Assembly (NCBI GenBank): GCA_019155185.1
Contig: CM032802.1
Span: 9,524,501 to 9,588,500, forward strand
DNA from: Beaufortia kweichowensis
Taxonomy: Eukaryota; Chordata; Actinopteri; Cypriniformes; Gastromyzontidae
Reading direction: 5' to 3'
Length of the DNA: 64,000 bases
Below the pieces are notes generated by a model. That model did not search any database. It was not told the origin of the DNA and saw only the letters and a list, made by a program, of their open reading frames with translations. Position numbers and translations under genes: made by a program. Positions 13,801 through 27,800 of this stretch are shown one piece after another; the stretch's first letter is position 1; each line of letters starts with the position of its first letter.

Positions 13801-16128
13801 TTTTTCCTTTGTTACTTACATGAATAGGTTTTGAATGACATAGGCCAAGTAAATGACACATTTCTAGGTTAACTGTTTCTTTAAACCAGGCCGCCAGATG
13901 CTCCATCAGTCCCCAGTGAATGCAGAGATGTTGTCTATGTAGGGTCACTTCAGGGCATTTAAGCAGGTGCTGAGATGTCCAGCCACGTCCTTCCTGCAAA
14001 AACCCGCATTAATAGAACTGCAGGCGAATCGTGAAAAATGCAGGTGATTTTAAAAAAAAATTAAATTCAATTAATCCATATTTAGAGTATCACCATCACA
14101 TTACTCCAGTGGGCGAGATTTATCCCCTGAGCTTTACCCAAATCTGGTTATTTTTGGCACATTCCTTTTATTTTTGGGTGTTAATCACAAACATCCCTCT
14201 TTGGTATGGCACCTAGGGTTGTTGCGATTACATAATAGACATTATGCTGAAGGAAAGGGCTTATGATCTTTGTTGGACCTCTGATGTACATTTTTAAGAA
14301 AGAAAGAATGTGACCTGAATTTCAGTTCAGATAGCTTGCGGTGGCTGACCAATCACATTGTTTGCACAGACGACACCTGTTGATTCGATAAGCCATTTAA
14401 ACCATCCGTCTCCTGTTGTAGACATCCACATGTATGGCAACAGACATACTGTCCTGTACACATTTTAGTAGATCAGCTGGAGACCAGACTGAGAGGTCAT
14501 CAGCTAACACTAGTTTAGAGAATAATTTAGGTTTTTTTTTCAGTAGGGTACAACAGTTTAACAGTTTTAATCTCACTATAGTGCCCCTTGTGACAGTGCT
14601 GAGAATGCAACATACCTGTGATTTTTGCATTTGTGTTTACACAGACTACACTTTAGGCTTTTGTCTCAATATTTTCACGTACTTAAAGAAAACATCCTCC
14701 TGTTGACTGCTTGTATGGGTTTACATGGTTAGAATTTCAATCTGTTTTCAGATCTCAGAATAGCGTAAGAAGAGATGCCTGACTGTCTCAATGGGCCCGG
14801 GCCCCACCAGCTATACTTGTGTGGCCCATTCAGGAAATTGGGCAGTAAATAAAGACAGACCTACATTTCTCTGACTCTGAAATAGCTCTCCAAGCATTCC
14901 AGATAAAGGCTTCTGTATCATCTGGATGTCTGAGTAATAACAGTCTTGTGGGACGGGCACAGTTAGCCGACATTCAACAAATGCTATGGAAATGCTTAGA
15001 CTAAAGTGGAAAGGAGCTAAAGCCAAAACCGATATGTGTCACATTGATATATCGTTTGGAATGATTAGTGCTGATTTGATTAAAAAGAACAAAGTGTACA
15101 CGGACAATTAAAAACACACCACTTCAGTGATGTGGGAAGATGTAATAGTTTTCAGTGGTATGTAATGGTGTGTGTTGATAAATGACTTTGGGTATTAATA
15201 AATTGTAATGAAAGCGAAAGGGTAAACTCCTCCACAACAACTCGCGCAACAATATGAGAAATGAGAGAGGTGTGTGAGACGACTAGAGATATGACCAGCC
15301 AGTGGATGTTAGAAAAGCAGCGGCAGGCACAATGTCCACCCGTGTTCTGTACGTGTTTTCTCTTTCTCTGTTTGCCTCTTTGAGAGGGTGGCCACTGTTA
15401 TAGTTGTCGGCTATTTAAGGTGACATGTAGAAAACGGGAGGTGGAACAAAAGATCAAGGTTTTCCACAGGGAATTGAGGAAGTTTTAAGGCTAGCACTAG
15501 GGAAACTAGTGAAAATATATGCACACACATGCACAAATGCATGTAAATTACCTGCTGGGTCTATAAAAAGTCTCCTATCATGGTTCCCACGGTCAGTGAA
15601 AATCTAGAAGGTCAAGGTGCTTCAAGATTATGGTTTCCAGGCCTGGAAAAGTGGAATTAATAAAACCAAAAGAGGCATATAAATATTATAAAATTTATTT
15701 TCCATTACTGTTTTGCTCTGCTAATGTTTTATTGGCTAGAAATAGTTCTTCATGAGAGTAATCCCTGTAATGTTGTTAAAAAGCCTTACAGTCAGCAATC
15801 ACAAATTACATATTGTATTACTGTATGTACTGTATTAATTTAATTAATTAAAATGTATTCAATTTATTCAATTATTATTTAATGTATTTAATATTTATTT
15901 ACTTGTAAGTACATTTTAATATATTTAATAAAATTAGACCAGAAAACTTGTAATGCAGTTACCTATGTGCCGCTGAGTTATTTCACATACTTAATTGCAA
16001 TAGTACTAGTAAATGTGCTGGTTGTTTTAGTGGGGAAATCATTGGATCGGCACTGTCTTAAAGATTGTGTTTTTGATGCTTTGCTGTGGTTTAACTGGCC
16101 TTCTTAATAAAGATCAAGTCGATATCAG

Positions 16129-16290
16129 TTGTGGTTTAGCAGATGGAGGTATTGGTGGCTGAGATGTTTGGCCACTAAACGACCCCCAACCAAAACATAC
16201 ACGTTTGGTTGGTTGAGATCTCAAGTAGCTCTTAGACAGTTGGACAGCTGGTCAAACAAGCTTAATGGAGCGGTAGCTAGTCTGGAGTAC
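16129..16290 (+). repeat. Possible CAGCTGGTC-type dispersed repeat
   Basis: GTTGGTTGAGATCTCAAGTAG then CTCTTAGACAGTTGGACAGC and TGGTCAAACAAGCTTA recall a fish repeat built of AGCTGGTC/GACCAGCT units. The copy is diverged and the borders are uncertain. Confidence 0.35.
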
Positions 16291-17345
16291 ACCCTAAGCC
16301 CATTAACTCCTCTCTGGGCCTTCTAGCGTGCTGATTGGTCAGTCAGGGATCAGTCTGCTTCTGTTTTGATGCCGCCGTGACCTAATGGTGAGGGTGAGCG
16401 TGTGTTTTTGAAACAGAGGAGATGTGCCTGGTAATCTTAACTACACTTTGATGTAATGCCACTGTTACTCTCTTCTGTTTTGCTGTGTGTGCATATAATG
16501 AAATCAAAGAAATTAGTGGTATGTTAAAGTATTTCTGGTTACAGCTTGTGGCTTTCCATCTACTGTAGTATTTATTTTTCAAATGTTGCACTGTTCACAT
16601 CTAATTACAAACTTGTGCCCATACAAACCCCATACAAGGGCATCGTTGACCTACATTGTGCCACATGTGGCACACTTCTGCTGAGGAGCGATGTGCATGA
16701 GATACTTCTGGTTTCTGTCTGTTTTACAGGCCACCTCAGAGTTGGCGGGGTAATGTGTCATCACAACCTACCAACAGATCAATAGTCTGAGGATTCATAG
16801 GGTCAACTGGCGATTCATCTGCTGAGGGTCAAAGCATATTTAACCCTGGACCACAAACTCATTTCCATTCAGATGCTTTGGTTTGGCGAGACAATCAGGT
16901 CTTGAAAGCAAGAACATTGCAGATGTACAGTAGTACCTTTCAAACTCTAACACGTCTTGGAGCACTTAGTGCAGACATTTAACACATTTAACAGACATTC
17001 ATCCTCTACTGTATATGGGTGGTTGATATGTCATATGGTGTGACACAAAAAATGTAAAAAAAAAAAAAACCCTAACAATTACAGTAAGATAAATCCTTCT
17101 CATCCTATTTGTAACTCCAGCAAAGAAGATAAATCTCTCATGCTATTTGTATATTTAAAAAAGAAAAATTCTACATTTTTGCTGTTACACCATTAGACAA
17201 AGTCACATATTTATTTGTCAACTCAACTACCCATATGTCCTGTGTCATGGACATGTAAACTATTGTCAGCAGTCTGCTTTAATTCATCTAAACTTCAGCA
17301 TTTTTGACTGCAGTCTTTTTAATTATATTATATATTCAGCATTTT

Positions 17346-17349
17346 TATA

Positions 17350-17391
<42 letters not shown>

Positions 17392-17640
17392 AGATATATA
17401 TATATAAGATATATAGGCATAGATGGACAGAGATGGATATCAATATAGATCAATATAGAGATATAGATTAAGTTAGATGAATAGAGATAGATGGACAGAT
17501 GGATAGCTGGCTATAGATATAAAGATATAGGTATATAGATAGATATACATATAAAGATATATAGATAAAGATAGATGGATAGCTAGAGATATAGATATAG
17601 ATTGATATAGACTGATAGATGTAAATTTGATATAGATATT
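17346..17640. repeat. (TA)n and degenerate AGATAT/GATA repeat
   Basis: A TA run at 17346-17386 grades into about 250 bases of degenerate AGAT, ATAG and GGATAG units. It is simple sequence that has drifted; the minus-strand reading is a Tyr/Ile/Ser-rich artefact. Confidence 0.9.
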
Positions 17641-20350
17641 GCTTAAAAAATAGGCAATTAACCCCGAATAAATAAGTTAATCTTTTTAGACACATAATTG
17701 TACTCAAATTAGTCTAAATACAAACAAACACATTTGAATTTGCTTCACACAGAACACCACAACAGCCAGTGACCCTGACAATACTAAAGCTAGTTAGCTT
17801 GCCTCTTTAATTGTTTCCTTGCAGGCGTGTAATGTTTTCACACAGATCTTCTGTGTGAAACGTGTGAAAGGGAACCAAAGGAACACAAGATGGAGAGTTC
17901 GAGAGCACAGCGCTCATTCTGTTGGTCCTTTAAACATCTGGATTCAATAGATGCTGTTTGGACGTTCGAGGGAGGAGCGTGTATAAATAGAGCCACTGCC
18001 ATAACCATACCAACCCTCCCGGCTCCTCCCTCACATTAGGCCAGCGTTGCCCCTATACCACACTAATGTCCTTTCAGCATTCCTTCAGTGTCTAACAGCC
18101 AAATGAGCAATTATAATAAAGCTTGTTCTTTATAAATGGTGAGTGAAGCTTGTTCACTTGTGAAAGGCTTGGAGTGGGTGATGATGGATGAGTTAGAGAA
18201 TTATGTTTGCCGTATGTTTTGTTAGTTGGGTTGATCCACGTGTTGTGTCTTGATCAGGGCATGGGAATGATTTAAAGGCAACTTTTTTGACTAAATGTGT
18301 CCTGGAAAGCTAAAAAAGAGCCTCTCGTTGGAGTGTAATCGTGTGTATTTTTGCACACCGCATAAATGGGTGGTGCTACGCAGGGGGCAAGCAAAGCTTT
18401 TCTTTTTGTTGTGGCTGTCTTAAATGAAGCCCTGTCCCTAAACACATGCCCCCTTTGTAGGGCACACGTGCGTATCCCTTCCTTAGCCCCGCCCTTCCCT
18501 TACTGTTGGATAAAAGCACAAATGCCGAAGGAGTGGGTGTGGTTTAAAGACGGGGGGAGGGTCAGTCTAGCCAAGCCACGTCATGTCACATCAAGCCAAG
18601 CAGACCCCTCTTGGTTGAGCAAGTTTTAATTTGTGGAGACTCAGAGATGCTGCAGCAGACCCAGTGTGTACTCATTCACCTCACACACATGCACAAACAT
18701 GTGCCTGAGGATTTTTGCGAGTGTTTTGTCGCTGTCCGCGCTCACCTCTTTGATTGATCATTTCATAAGCCACTCATTTAGACTGGAATGAAGTTCTATT
18801 GGGCTAGTTTTTATTGTTTTTTACCGTGTGTATGTGTGTGTTTGCTTGCTTTTGTCGCAGTGGGCTCTTTTCCAGTTAAGCAAAGGAATTTTGCAAAAAT
18901 CTCCCCTTATGGAACTAATAAAGTATCAAACCAGTTTGGCATTCCAGGAGTTTTTAATACTGTAAAAGCATGCTGGGAAGGTAGATGGTTTATCCCAGAT
19001 TTGGCCTGTGTAACTTTCTGCCTGAAAACACACACAGATGTATTTTTATTGCCTGGTTGGGACTGGTGCTGTCATTGGTTATAACATTAAAGAAATGTGT
19101 CACAAAATATGCTTCCAACTTGTTGTGTCACGATGCAGCTCACATTCACTTTTTGGGTAGCAATTCCAACGTTTGTAGTGCTTCCGAATTCCATCTGCAG
19201 CCGTTTTATTTTCCCGGTCCTTTTGTGAAAATTATTTTATTTACAAACATTCCATGTATAAATTGATTGCTACAAATGTCTGTCTGTTACATCAAAGCTA
19301 ACTTATAAGGTTGTAAAGATGTTAAATTGAATTGCTGCAGAATTTAACAGTGTTGTAATAATACGCTCAGCTCACAATACGATACTAGTTTCACAACTAT
19401 GATTGAGTCACGGTATTTTTAAAAACTGCAAAAAAGAAACTGAAATTAAAATGACAGATTTATTTCCTTTAGCAGTGCCTCCAGTCCAGCTCCAGCACAG
19501 GCATAAAGACCATTTGTATTGTTTAATGGACAGTAAAAGAAAGGAAGATAAAGAGAGAGACGGCTAGGGTTGTCAGTGTTGAAAACAACTTGTCTGTTTA
19601 TCAGAGCATGTGTGTAATTGCTCACAGAAAGAGACACTCTGGAAAGCCTGAGATGAAAAGAAAGGATAGAAAATTGGAAAAACAAAACCAACCCACCTCT
19701 TCTCCCATTGGCTGTGAAAACTGGTTTAGAAATCCCCATGATATTATCAACCTTCATACTAGCCACCGGAGACGCCTGGAATAAGAGTCAGATAGAGAAT
19801 GACAGAGCAATGTATACATTTGTTCATGTGTGTATAATGTAAAAGGTATACATGTACATGAGAGGGAAAAACATTGGACACAGGTTTAATGTTTGGCTGG
19901 TACTGAACCCACAAAAATGTGACGATATTGGATGGGGCTTGATCAAAATCAAAATGATCAAAATTCATTTTAAATTTATGCTGGTCAGATATTTCTCTCT
20001 AACCATCATGGCTGTTTACTGATATGATGTAGTCATACGCTCACCAAGCCGTATACAGGATCTAAATTCATTCCCCACTACTTGATTTTTATTTCGTTTC
20101 TGGCTTTGATTAAGCGTTGTACTCAATTTTCTCTGTTGTCTTCTCTCTGTGCTCATGGGATGAATGGCCAGATGAATGAGCCAAATATGCTGGTAGAAAA
20201 CCTATTCTCTGGATTTGGAGCCCATGTCGGCCTGTTGAGACTGCTTGCATTCAGTTCATGTTTGTCACACGTTTTGCCTGAATCTTTGTTTCAGAATGTA
20301 TGTGGTTTGGTTAAGCAGTCCAGGGCCATAGGAACATGCATTGCAGTGAT

Positions 20351-20434
20351 CCTGTAGCTCAGTTGGGACGGCATTGCGATAGAAGTGCAAAAGGTCTTTG
20401 GATAAAAGTGTCTGCCAAATGTGTAAATGTAATG
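20351..20434 (+). mobile_element. tRNA-derived SINE remnant with internal deletion
   Basis: The left part, CTGTAGCTCAGTTGGGACGG, is a tRNA-like head with an A-box core TAGCTCAGTTGG. It is fused directly to CTTTGGATAAAAGTGTCTGC and CAAATGTGTAAATG, the 3' tail common to many teleost SINEs and their partner LINEs. In complete copies a B box and body lie between, so this copy has lost its middle. Confidence 0.75.
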
Positions 20435-23403
20435 CTAGATTGACAAACGTAACATAAATCATCCCCGACATGAGATAAGTGAGTTGTAAACTATAGATTT
20501 TCAAGATTTTTATGTTTGTGTAGTTGTCGTTTTTCAGCTTGCTAGGTTTCTCACACATGCCTTAGTTGTCTTAAGAAAGAGTTGGTAACCAGGTGGTTGC
20601 CGTTTTTATGCTTGAAGTGAAAAAGAAAACAGGGCGGTGGGGTGGGCTATTAAATGTGTCATTCCTGAACTGTGAGAGCTTGCAGACAGGTGACTTTGGT
20701 TCAGGTTTAGCAGGAGATGTAGTTATAAAGCGTTTCAGGTGTGGCTGATGCTCCACACACCCGGCTACAAAAATGTCAGCCCACAGGCAAAATGGCCCGC
20801 TCTGGAATTTGCTTTTAAGCTGTCGGTCTGGGCTGTGTTTTGCAGCTGCCAAACACACACACACACAATGAACATGTAACGTTTGGCTTGTGTAATAACT
20901 GTACATGTTTTTATTTTATTCTAAAAATGGAAAAGATAGTACTTAAGAGGAATAAGGAATGGCCTACAGGGTTTTTGTGAATCTTATTGTTTTCATGATT
21001 GTGAAATTGTGAAAAGTTAAAGGAGGATGTTTTGCGGTTCTTGGTTTTAAATCTACTTGGTATAGATCTACTTGTCTGGCTTCATCTCGTCAAAAGTTAA
21101 AGCTGGTTTTAGTGTACGAGTAAGTTTGATTGATGGTTCACTGATATAAGACCATGCTTACACTTCCTCTTCCTGAAGTGGCGCTCTGTTAACAGCCTGT
21201 TGTTATCAACTCTCACTTAGGGTAGATGGATGGAACTGACATCACTGATCCTGTTGTTGAAATTCTCTTTCACCACCTGTTATTCTTTCTATTATGGACA
21301 GATAACAAATAGCTCACTGTAGTAATGCTGCTTGAAAACAAATACATTAAAGCATGGCTGACTCTACCATACCTGCGTCGTGTGAGGTTTGATCTTTTTA
21401 TCGTTGTTACTGTTTGTTGGCACCGGACGTTTGACTGCAGATGGTTTGATTTTCCTCGCATGGTTTGTTGCCAATGTAAACTTTGATAAATTTCATCAAC
21501 TGTGACTTCATTGTTTGCCGTGATGAGTTGTTCTTTTAGATCTGCCTCGGCTGTCAGTGAAGACCCGACCTGTTTTGTTTCATGAAGCGTAACCGATGTT
21601 TTGTTTTACAGTAATATGCTGTAAAATTCAGCTGTGGCACTACTGACAACCCAAACCATGGACATGTCATTCCCTGAACTGTTGGAAAGATTTAAAAGGA
21701 TTGACACGTGCTTCCTCTTGGGCTTTCAGATATTATTTCCATTTCTTTCAGTTGAGACAGACAGAGCCTTTGATCCAGTGTAATTTCCACATGTACGCTC
21801 ACCAAAAAATCAAAGTCATCACTATTTGCCCTGATGGAATACATGAGGCCCAATGCAAATGGTTCTGTGAGTAAACCTCGCCTCCTCTCTGTGCATTTCA
21901 GATAGACGTACAGAATACAGGAAGATCCTTATGCAGACGCTCATATTGAAAGAGCTCTTGTAAACAAGATGTACATATGTGTATGTGTGTGTAGAGTTCA
22001 GCCATTGATTGTAAAGCATGAATGAATGTGTGGATAGCTGCAGGCAGTGAGCTGTGTTCAGAGTTTCAGTGGATTCCCAGAGGAGGTGCCTGCTCTGCCT
22101 TTATAGTAAGTGCAGATAAACAGTCACTGTAAGACACATAAACACTTACACATGCTCTGATTTTATTTCACTGTGGAGTAGAGCAGATACAGCTCAAATA
22201 ATCATATGCTACATTGCATTTTCTCTTGATTTATTTCCTTTTAACCAAACAGCCAAATTACAAATTAATGGCCAAATTAATGTAACGGCAGTTGCGGTGT
22301 TTTATGTAAGAGCTATACACTTATACAGCTGGTCTTTCCACACTCTCTTAAATGTTTTTAAAGCATTTTCTGTTTTCGTTAATTTAAAGGTGCATGTAGT
22401 TTTTCATTAGAAATGTTTTACTCCTAAAGAAGTAAAAAAGCGTTTATAGTTATGTACCTCCTATATAGTAGACTATAACTCCAGTCATATTGATGTTAAA
22501 TAGATTTATTTCACATCTGCTGTGTTAAGATCACATAACCAACCAAATACTGGTCATGTGACTCCTGCAATATTGTCTAGTGCAGTGTCAACGAAAATTT
22601 GTGTTCTTTTAACACTTTATAGTAATTATGATACTTCTATAAAGTATACCATATATTTAGCTTGTTTCTGTGTAGAAAATAGAAAAGCTGAACATCTGTA
22701 CAGTTCGATCATATTCTGGACACTGTGATATAAAAGGTTACGCAAGAATCTCGGTTCAGAATAATATTTTATTTGTTTTCTCGCCTGGACACAGACGTCA
22801 TTTCATGAGTCATAAGCGTTTTTCTTTACTTCCTCTCTGTATAATGATACAGTACAGCTGCCCAAAGCATCGCTTCAAAGCACCTCCTGTGATTTACATA
22901 TGCTGAAGAGGGCCTCTGGCCCCCGTCTGGCCAACTACGGTACTGCGTCCATCTCGTGTGCCCGAGCTGTGTGTGAGGTCTCACTCTACAGGGAGACAAA
23001 GGGCATATTTTTCAGTTTGGAGTCCCTGCAGTGGATTGGAGCTCTGTATTGCTGCCTTGCCTTGTCAGTGTCACAGCTGAGAAGGGAATGGGGGGCCGAG
23101 GTTGTGTGTGTGCGTGCGGCGGTCACTCCACGCTTTTTTAGCGGTCCTATGTTTCCCCTAGCTGTGTTCGTGGCACAACATTGCACAATGGGGACTTTTG
23201 TTTGTCGGGGGGTGGAAGCGGAGGCTATTCTGTTTCAATCATTTCTGGAAGTCCTGTGTTTGCGGCGTGGTGGGGGCTTAATGCTTTCCTGTGGCTGTCT
23301 GTTGTTCTCTCTCTCTTTCTTTTTCTAAGCTCTCTCTGCGCTCTCTCTCCCTCTCTGTCGGCCTTTGTGTTACGTTGCTTCTTACTCCTTAAGATCTTTG
23401 CCT

Positions 23404-23485
23404 TAAAGGAATAGATCAACTTCACATAAATTAAAAATTATGTCATTTAGGTACCATTGTGTCATTCTAATCCCGCATGACTTGC
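23404..23485 (+). repeat. Degraded fish interspersed repeat (AATAGTTCACCC type)
   Basis: AAAGGAATAGATCAACTTCA, then AATTAAAAATTATGTCATTT and CCCGCATGACTT, follows the order of a very common teleost repeat (AATAGTTCACCC, AAATTCTGTCATCATTTACTC, ACCCGTATGACTT). Partial relatives: 9466-9500 (TATTCACCCTCATGTCAT) and 42947-43010 (AAAGCAATAGTTTACCCAGA). Confidence 0.5.
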
Positions 23486-24397
23486 TTTTGAAGAATATTG
23501 TAGCTGCTGTTTTATCAATAGGAAATGGGGATGTTAGTGTAATTTAAGTATAATTAAAGTGGTTTGTGTGACTTGTCCGTGTAAAGTTTCTAAGTAAAGT
23601 TTACTATCACGTCTTCAACTTTGCTCTCTCAGATGTTATAAAAAGTCTCCTAGATAATGCAACACGTTGGGGGTCTTTTAGGGAAAGACATGGGTGAGAA
23701 GACGGTGTCCATCTGCCCTGCTCTGCATTTCTGCACACAAGCCCCGCCTCCCCACCAGCCGCGTGCTCCTAACCCACTTGATTCCTCCTGTCGTGCTCCG
23801 AGTGCATTTCACCTCTTCCCTTAGCAGAGCTCTCGCAAATGCTCCTTCCTAATCTGACTAAGGGCTAATCTGTTTTGGGGTCAGGGGGCAGACAAGGCTT
23901 AGAGCCACCAGACTGACTGACTCACTCCGTCAAACACCCGCCTGCCCTCCCTCCATCTATCCATCATTGCCAGACGAGGGCCACCTGTCTGCTTTAGAGA
24001 TCAATGCTGCCAGCGGTTGAGGGCTGACTAAATCGACCAACGATTATCCCTCCCTCTCTCTCTGTCACGCTATGGTTGGAGGCATGTAAATGCACTTGAA
24101 AAGCATTCGTAATTTTGATAAAGAGGAATCTTTATCCTACTGGATCTCTTTTTCATTTCGGCACTGTTTATTAAGTTAGTCTTTCTCTCTCCTGCTCTTT
24201 CTGGCCCCTGGAACGGTGCCGCTTCTGTAAAACAGGCTCTGAAATGAGAACGAGAGAGATATTGAGTGAGAGAGGCAAACAAACTCTGAAAAGAGGTTGA
24301 ACGAGGAGAATAATGATGTCACCGTCAGCCAATGAGCAGTGTGCATCGGAGAGCATTTAAGGGCTGTCAGCTGTCCTGTTCTATCCTCATCACAGTC

Positions 24398-24405
24398 CAC
24401 ACACA

Positions 24406-24443
<38 letters not shown>
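24398..24443. repeat. (CA)n microsatellite
   Basis: 46 bases of CA with one TA interruption, directly next to the left end of the palindromic element at 24446. Confidence 0.97.
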
Positions 24444-24445
<2 letters not shown>

Positions 24446-24812
24446 GGCTGTGTTCAGAATGGAATACTAACTTGCTATTTGCTGTATGCAGTACAGTATG
24501 CAGTGTATACTAAATACTATTTTAAGAAAATAAATGAATGATATTGTCACATTACTGTATGTTTCATACTGTATGAATGGTGTCCAGTTACATTCTGGAC
24601 TAAAAAATATCTTATGGTAGTCTAATAATAATAATAATGACTTAAAAAAATACTTCCCTTAATTTGACTTGGACTCAAAACAATCTTTTAAAATCATGAC
24701 AATATTTAATGCAGTTTGCATCTTATAACTTATGTTGCGTATTGTGCACAGTATGCACACTGCCAAAACAATAAGAGTAGTGTGTTCATATGATGTTCTG
24801 AACATGACCATT
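24446..24812. mobile_element. Palindromic MITE-like element
   Basis: The left end GGCTGTGTTCAGAATGG and the right end (read inverted) GGTCATGTTCAGAACAT are imperfect inverted repeats about 360 bp apart, with related internal segments rich in GTATGCAGTA and AGTATGCACACT. I see no coding capacity, so a non-autonomous DNA transposon or foldback element is the likely identity. A clear target-site duplication was not seen. Confidence 0.5.
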
Positions 24813-27800
24813 TACATAGCCCAATCATAGCTTTAATGGTTTATTGATTATCAGGACTAATGATAATTTGGGGTCTTTTGTTGGTGTGATAAGGTTTAGT
24901 TGGGCTTACTTGTATTGAGCAGATACAGTGAGAGGTTTGGACATGATATAAATCGCCTGGACCATAAACAGTAATATTTTTTACACTCGAGTGCACATGT
25001 GCAACTGTATTGCCTTATTTAGCCGTGAAGTTAATGAGGACAATCTATTACAAGTCATTGTTTACCTCTCTAAAACAGCTGCTTAGTGTAATCAAATCTT
25101 TTTAATCCAATCTGTAAGCCTTGTGGGCCAGTTCATCGTCTTTCCTAACAACAGGGTAACTGAGTATTTCCATTCACAACTTCCCTGCTGTTTACACTGG
25201 GTTATGTGTGGACGACTGTCCCATAACCCACTACACCCCATAATCAGAAATTACATTTTGCATAAGTCCAATAATATTTTTGCCTTGTGACAGATTTTCA
25301 TGACAGATCCTCAGTACCGTAATGCACAAAAAATCTTCATTGTTACTGTAATGTGCAAAAGTATATGTTTATGTAAAGCATGTATACATTATTTTGTTAT
25401 TGGCTGTACTGCCTTAAATTTATGCTGATTTGAATAAATAATTTGCATTGCAGTAATCAAATTAATGTTTTACAATAATGAGAAACACAATTGAGCCTTG
25501 AATTGAAATAAACTACAATAGGGAGGCTTAATTTATGTACAATATAATTTCTTATTTATTTATTTATATTTCTTTTCAGTTTAAGACTACATGTGACCTG
25601 AACATTGATGCGATTTGTCATGATTCAGGCTCTCCATGTTCCTTACTAGGTCATATCTGCTTGACATTTATACACACGTAAGCGCTTTTGAATACCTTGC
25701 TGTACCGTTATCTGTGATATTGCGGTGTCTTGTGACACATATACCGTAAAGGAAATAACATTTAAAGTAAAAAAAACAGTTTAAACGGTTTGTTACGGTG
25801 CAAAATAAGATCGCTATGCCAGCTTTCATGTGAAATTGAGCCTGTGGCGTTTGGCTTTGGGTTTGAACCGGCAGTTCTGTGTCGCACTTATCAATAAAGA
25901 CAGAATCTCATCAGTCCATTTCACATGAAAGCTCAGAAAAACAAAGCTATGAAAGAAAGAGGAGAGGTCGAGCTTCCTCAGCTCACTTAAACCAGCTGCT
26001 GCCTCTGAGGGCAATTGTACCGTGGGTCTTGTCCCTCTCGGAGAACAAAAAAGGGCCACACACGCGAACACTCTGCTCCTCTCCCAAAATAAATAGTGGA
26101 AGGCAGGAGAGGAGTCTGTATATATGTGTAGTGCCAGATGCTGAATGATAAGTAGCCACCAGTCTCCCTCTTTAAGTTAGGGATGCTAGCCAGACAAGTA
26201 GCAAACGCACACCCTTTGCAACGACCCAAAACTAGACAAGGCAGGACAGTGTCGAGGAGGACCGTAGAGAAATGCAGGAGCCCCAGGCCCTGTCAGCAGG
26301 TTTTTTCCACTGCAGAGGGTGTTTGGCTTAGTTATTGAGTGCATTATGCTTTGCCCTTGACAAACCCAGCTAAAGATTCACCTGAAACAACAGCGCAGTC
26401 ATCTGGCCTTTGGTCTTTCTTAATATTGATAAATGTCTCGCTCTGGATTTTTTCTTGTTCATATTTCCACGTTTATGCAATAAGTTACTTTTTCACCAAC
26501 AGAATACTAACTTGAAGCTGAAACTGAGCAAATGTTTAGAAAAAGTGGTTAACCTTTAAAGAAATTGTCTTTGTTTGTCATCCACAGATGGTTAGATAAA
26601 TATTACATTATTTGTCATGTTTTGCAATTTTGGATTTCTGCTACCAAAAACTGTAATCTTTTTTCTAGCAATTAAATATTAAGCATTCAATTCCAAAAAC
26701 TATAAATTGATAAAAAATGTTAGGTTATTGTTATTTATGTCCCTAATTTACATTAAAAAGAAAATGTATATTTTTTTCCTAAAATAACTTCAATAACTAA
26801 CAGAATAATTGAATGTGACCAATGCAATTAACACTGTAAATGTTTTATGTTGCATTTTCTTCCAGAAACATTGACAGATAATGTCAATATTATTTTATAA
26901 TTATTTAATTATTATATTTTAGTCTTTTTTTCATTGTTAATTTTATTATAACAACAAAATCATAGGATTTGTGTGTTTGACACTTTTTAAAAACGTTGGA
27001 ATGAAAGTACCATGCATATTCCAACATCCTCTGTTTAAACACAGTTTACAGGGTTTGCTACTCACCATCTGTCAGATTAGCAGGTCACTAATGACCTTGT
27101 CAGTTTTTAAGGGTAAATCTGCTGCATTGGTTTATCCAGGTTGAAGGAAGTGCCCGGTATGCGACTACCACCGTCATCCACTTTAAAAGTCAAGCTAAAT
27201 GTTTATGCCCTCACAGTTTGATTACTGTCTCCTTCAAGTAATTGTAAAATGTAGATGTGACGGCAGAAGTTGCTCTAGAAAATGTTTGTGTATGTGTGCC
27301 ATGTGTTTTTTTTCTGGAGTGTGCCAGTGTTATTGAAGTTGTTCCGCAAAGCTGCTGATGACTGTCCACAGAAACGGGGCCTGACGGAGGCAATCCACTG
27401 AACCCCAAGACTCCTGATTGAGTCTGAGAGGAGACAAGGCTATTGCTGAGACCGTGCACATGAGAGAGACGGCGCATATGTGTGTGATATGTCTGTGCTT
27501 GCATGTTAAGATGCATCTTGATGGTTGGAGTTGTAAGTCAGAACTTGAGATTTGCAAGCTCCCCAGCAGGTATTTTAATAATATTTCATAGTTGCATAAA
27601 TAGGTTGACATGTCATTTTTCCCTTCAGTGTAGACTGAAGCAGGTCTGTGTGTGTTTCTGTATGAGAGCGTGTTGATTTGTGAAGCGAGTCTGTGGCTCC
27701 CAGACAGAAGTGGGGTATTTTCTATAAACCCCCCCATCGGCCAGGCAGCGAGCAAGCTCAGGGCTGCCAGTAAACACAGCACATTTAATGAAGCAGATCT

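Noticed and set aside
17468..17707. Tyr/Ile/Ser-rich minus-strand frame
   Set aside because: It is a translation of the degenerate AGATAT repeat.
22900..23328. 142-codon plus-strand frame in intron 2
   Set aside because: Composition is irregular, it overlaps several other chance frames, and it shows no domain or family motif. No splice or Kozak support.
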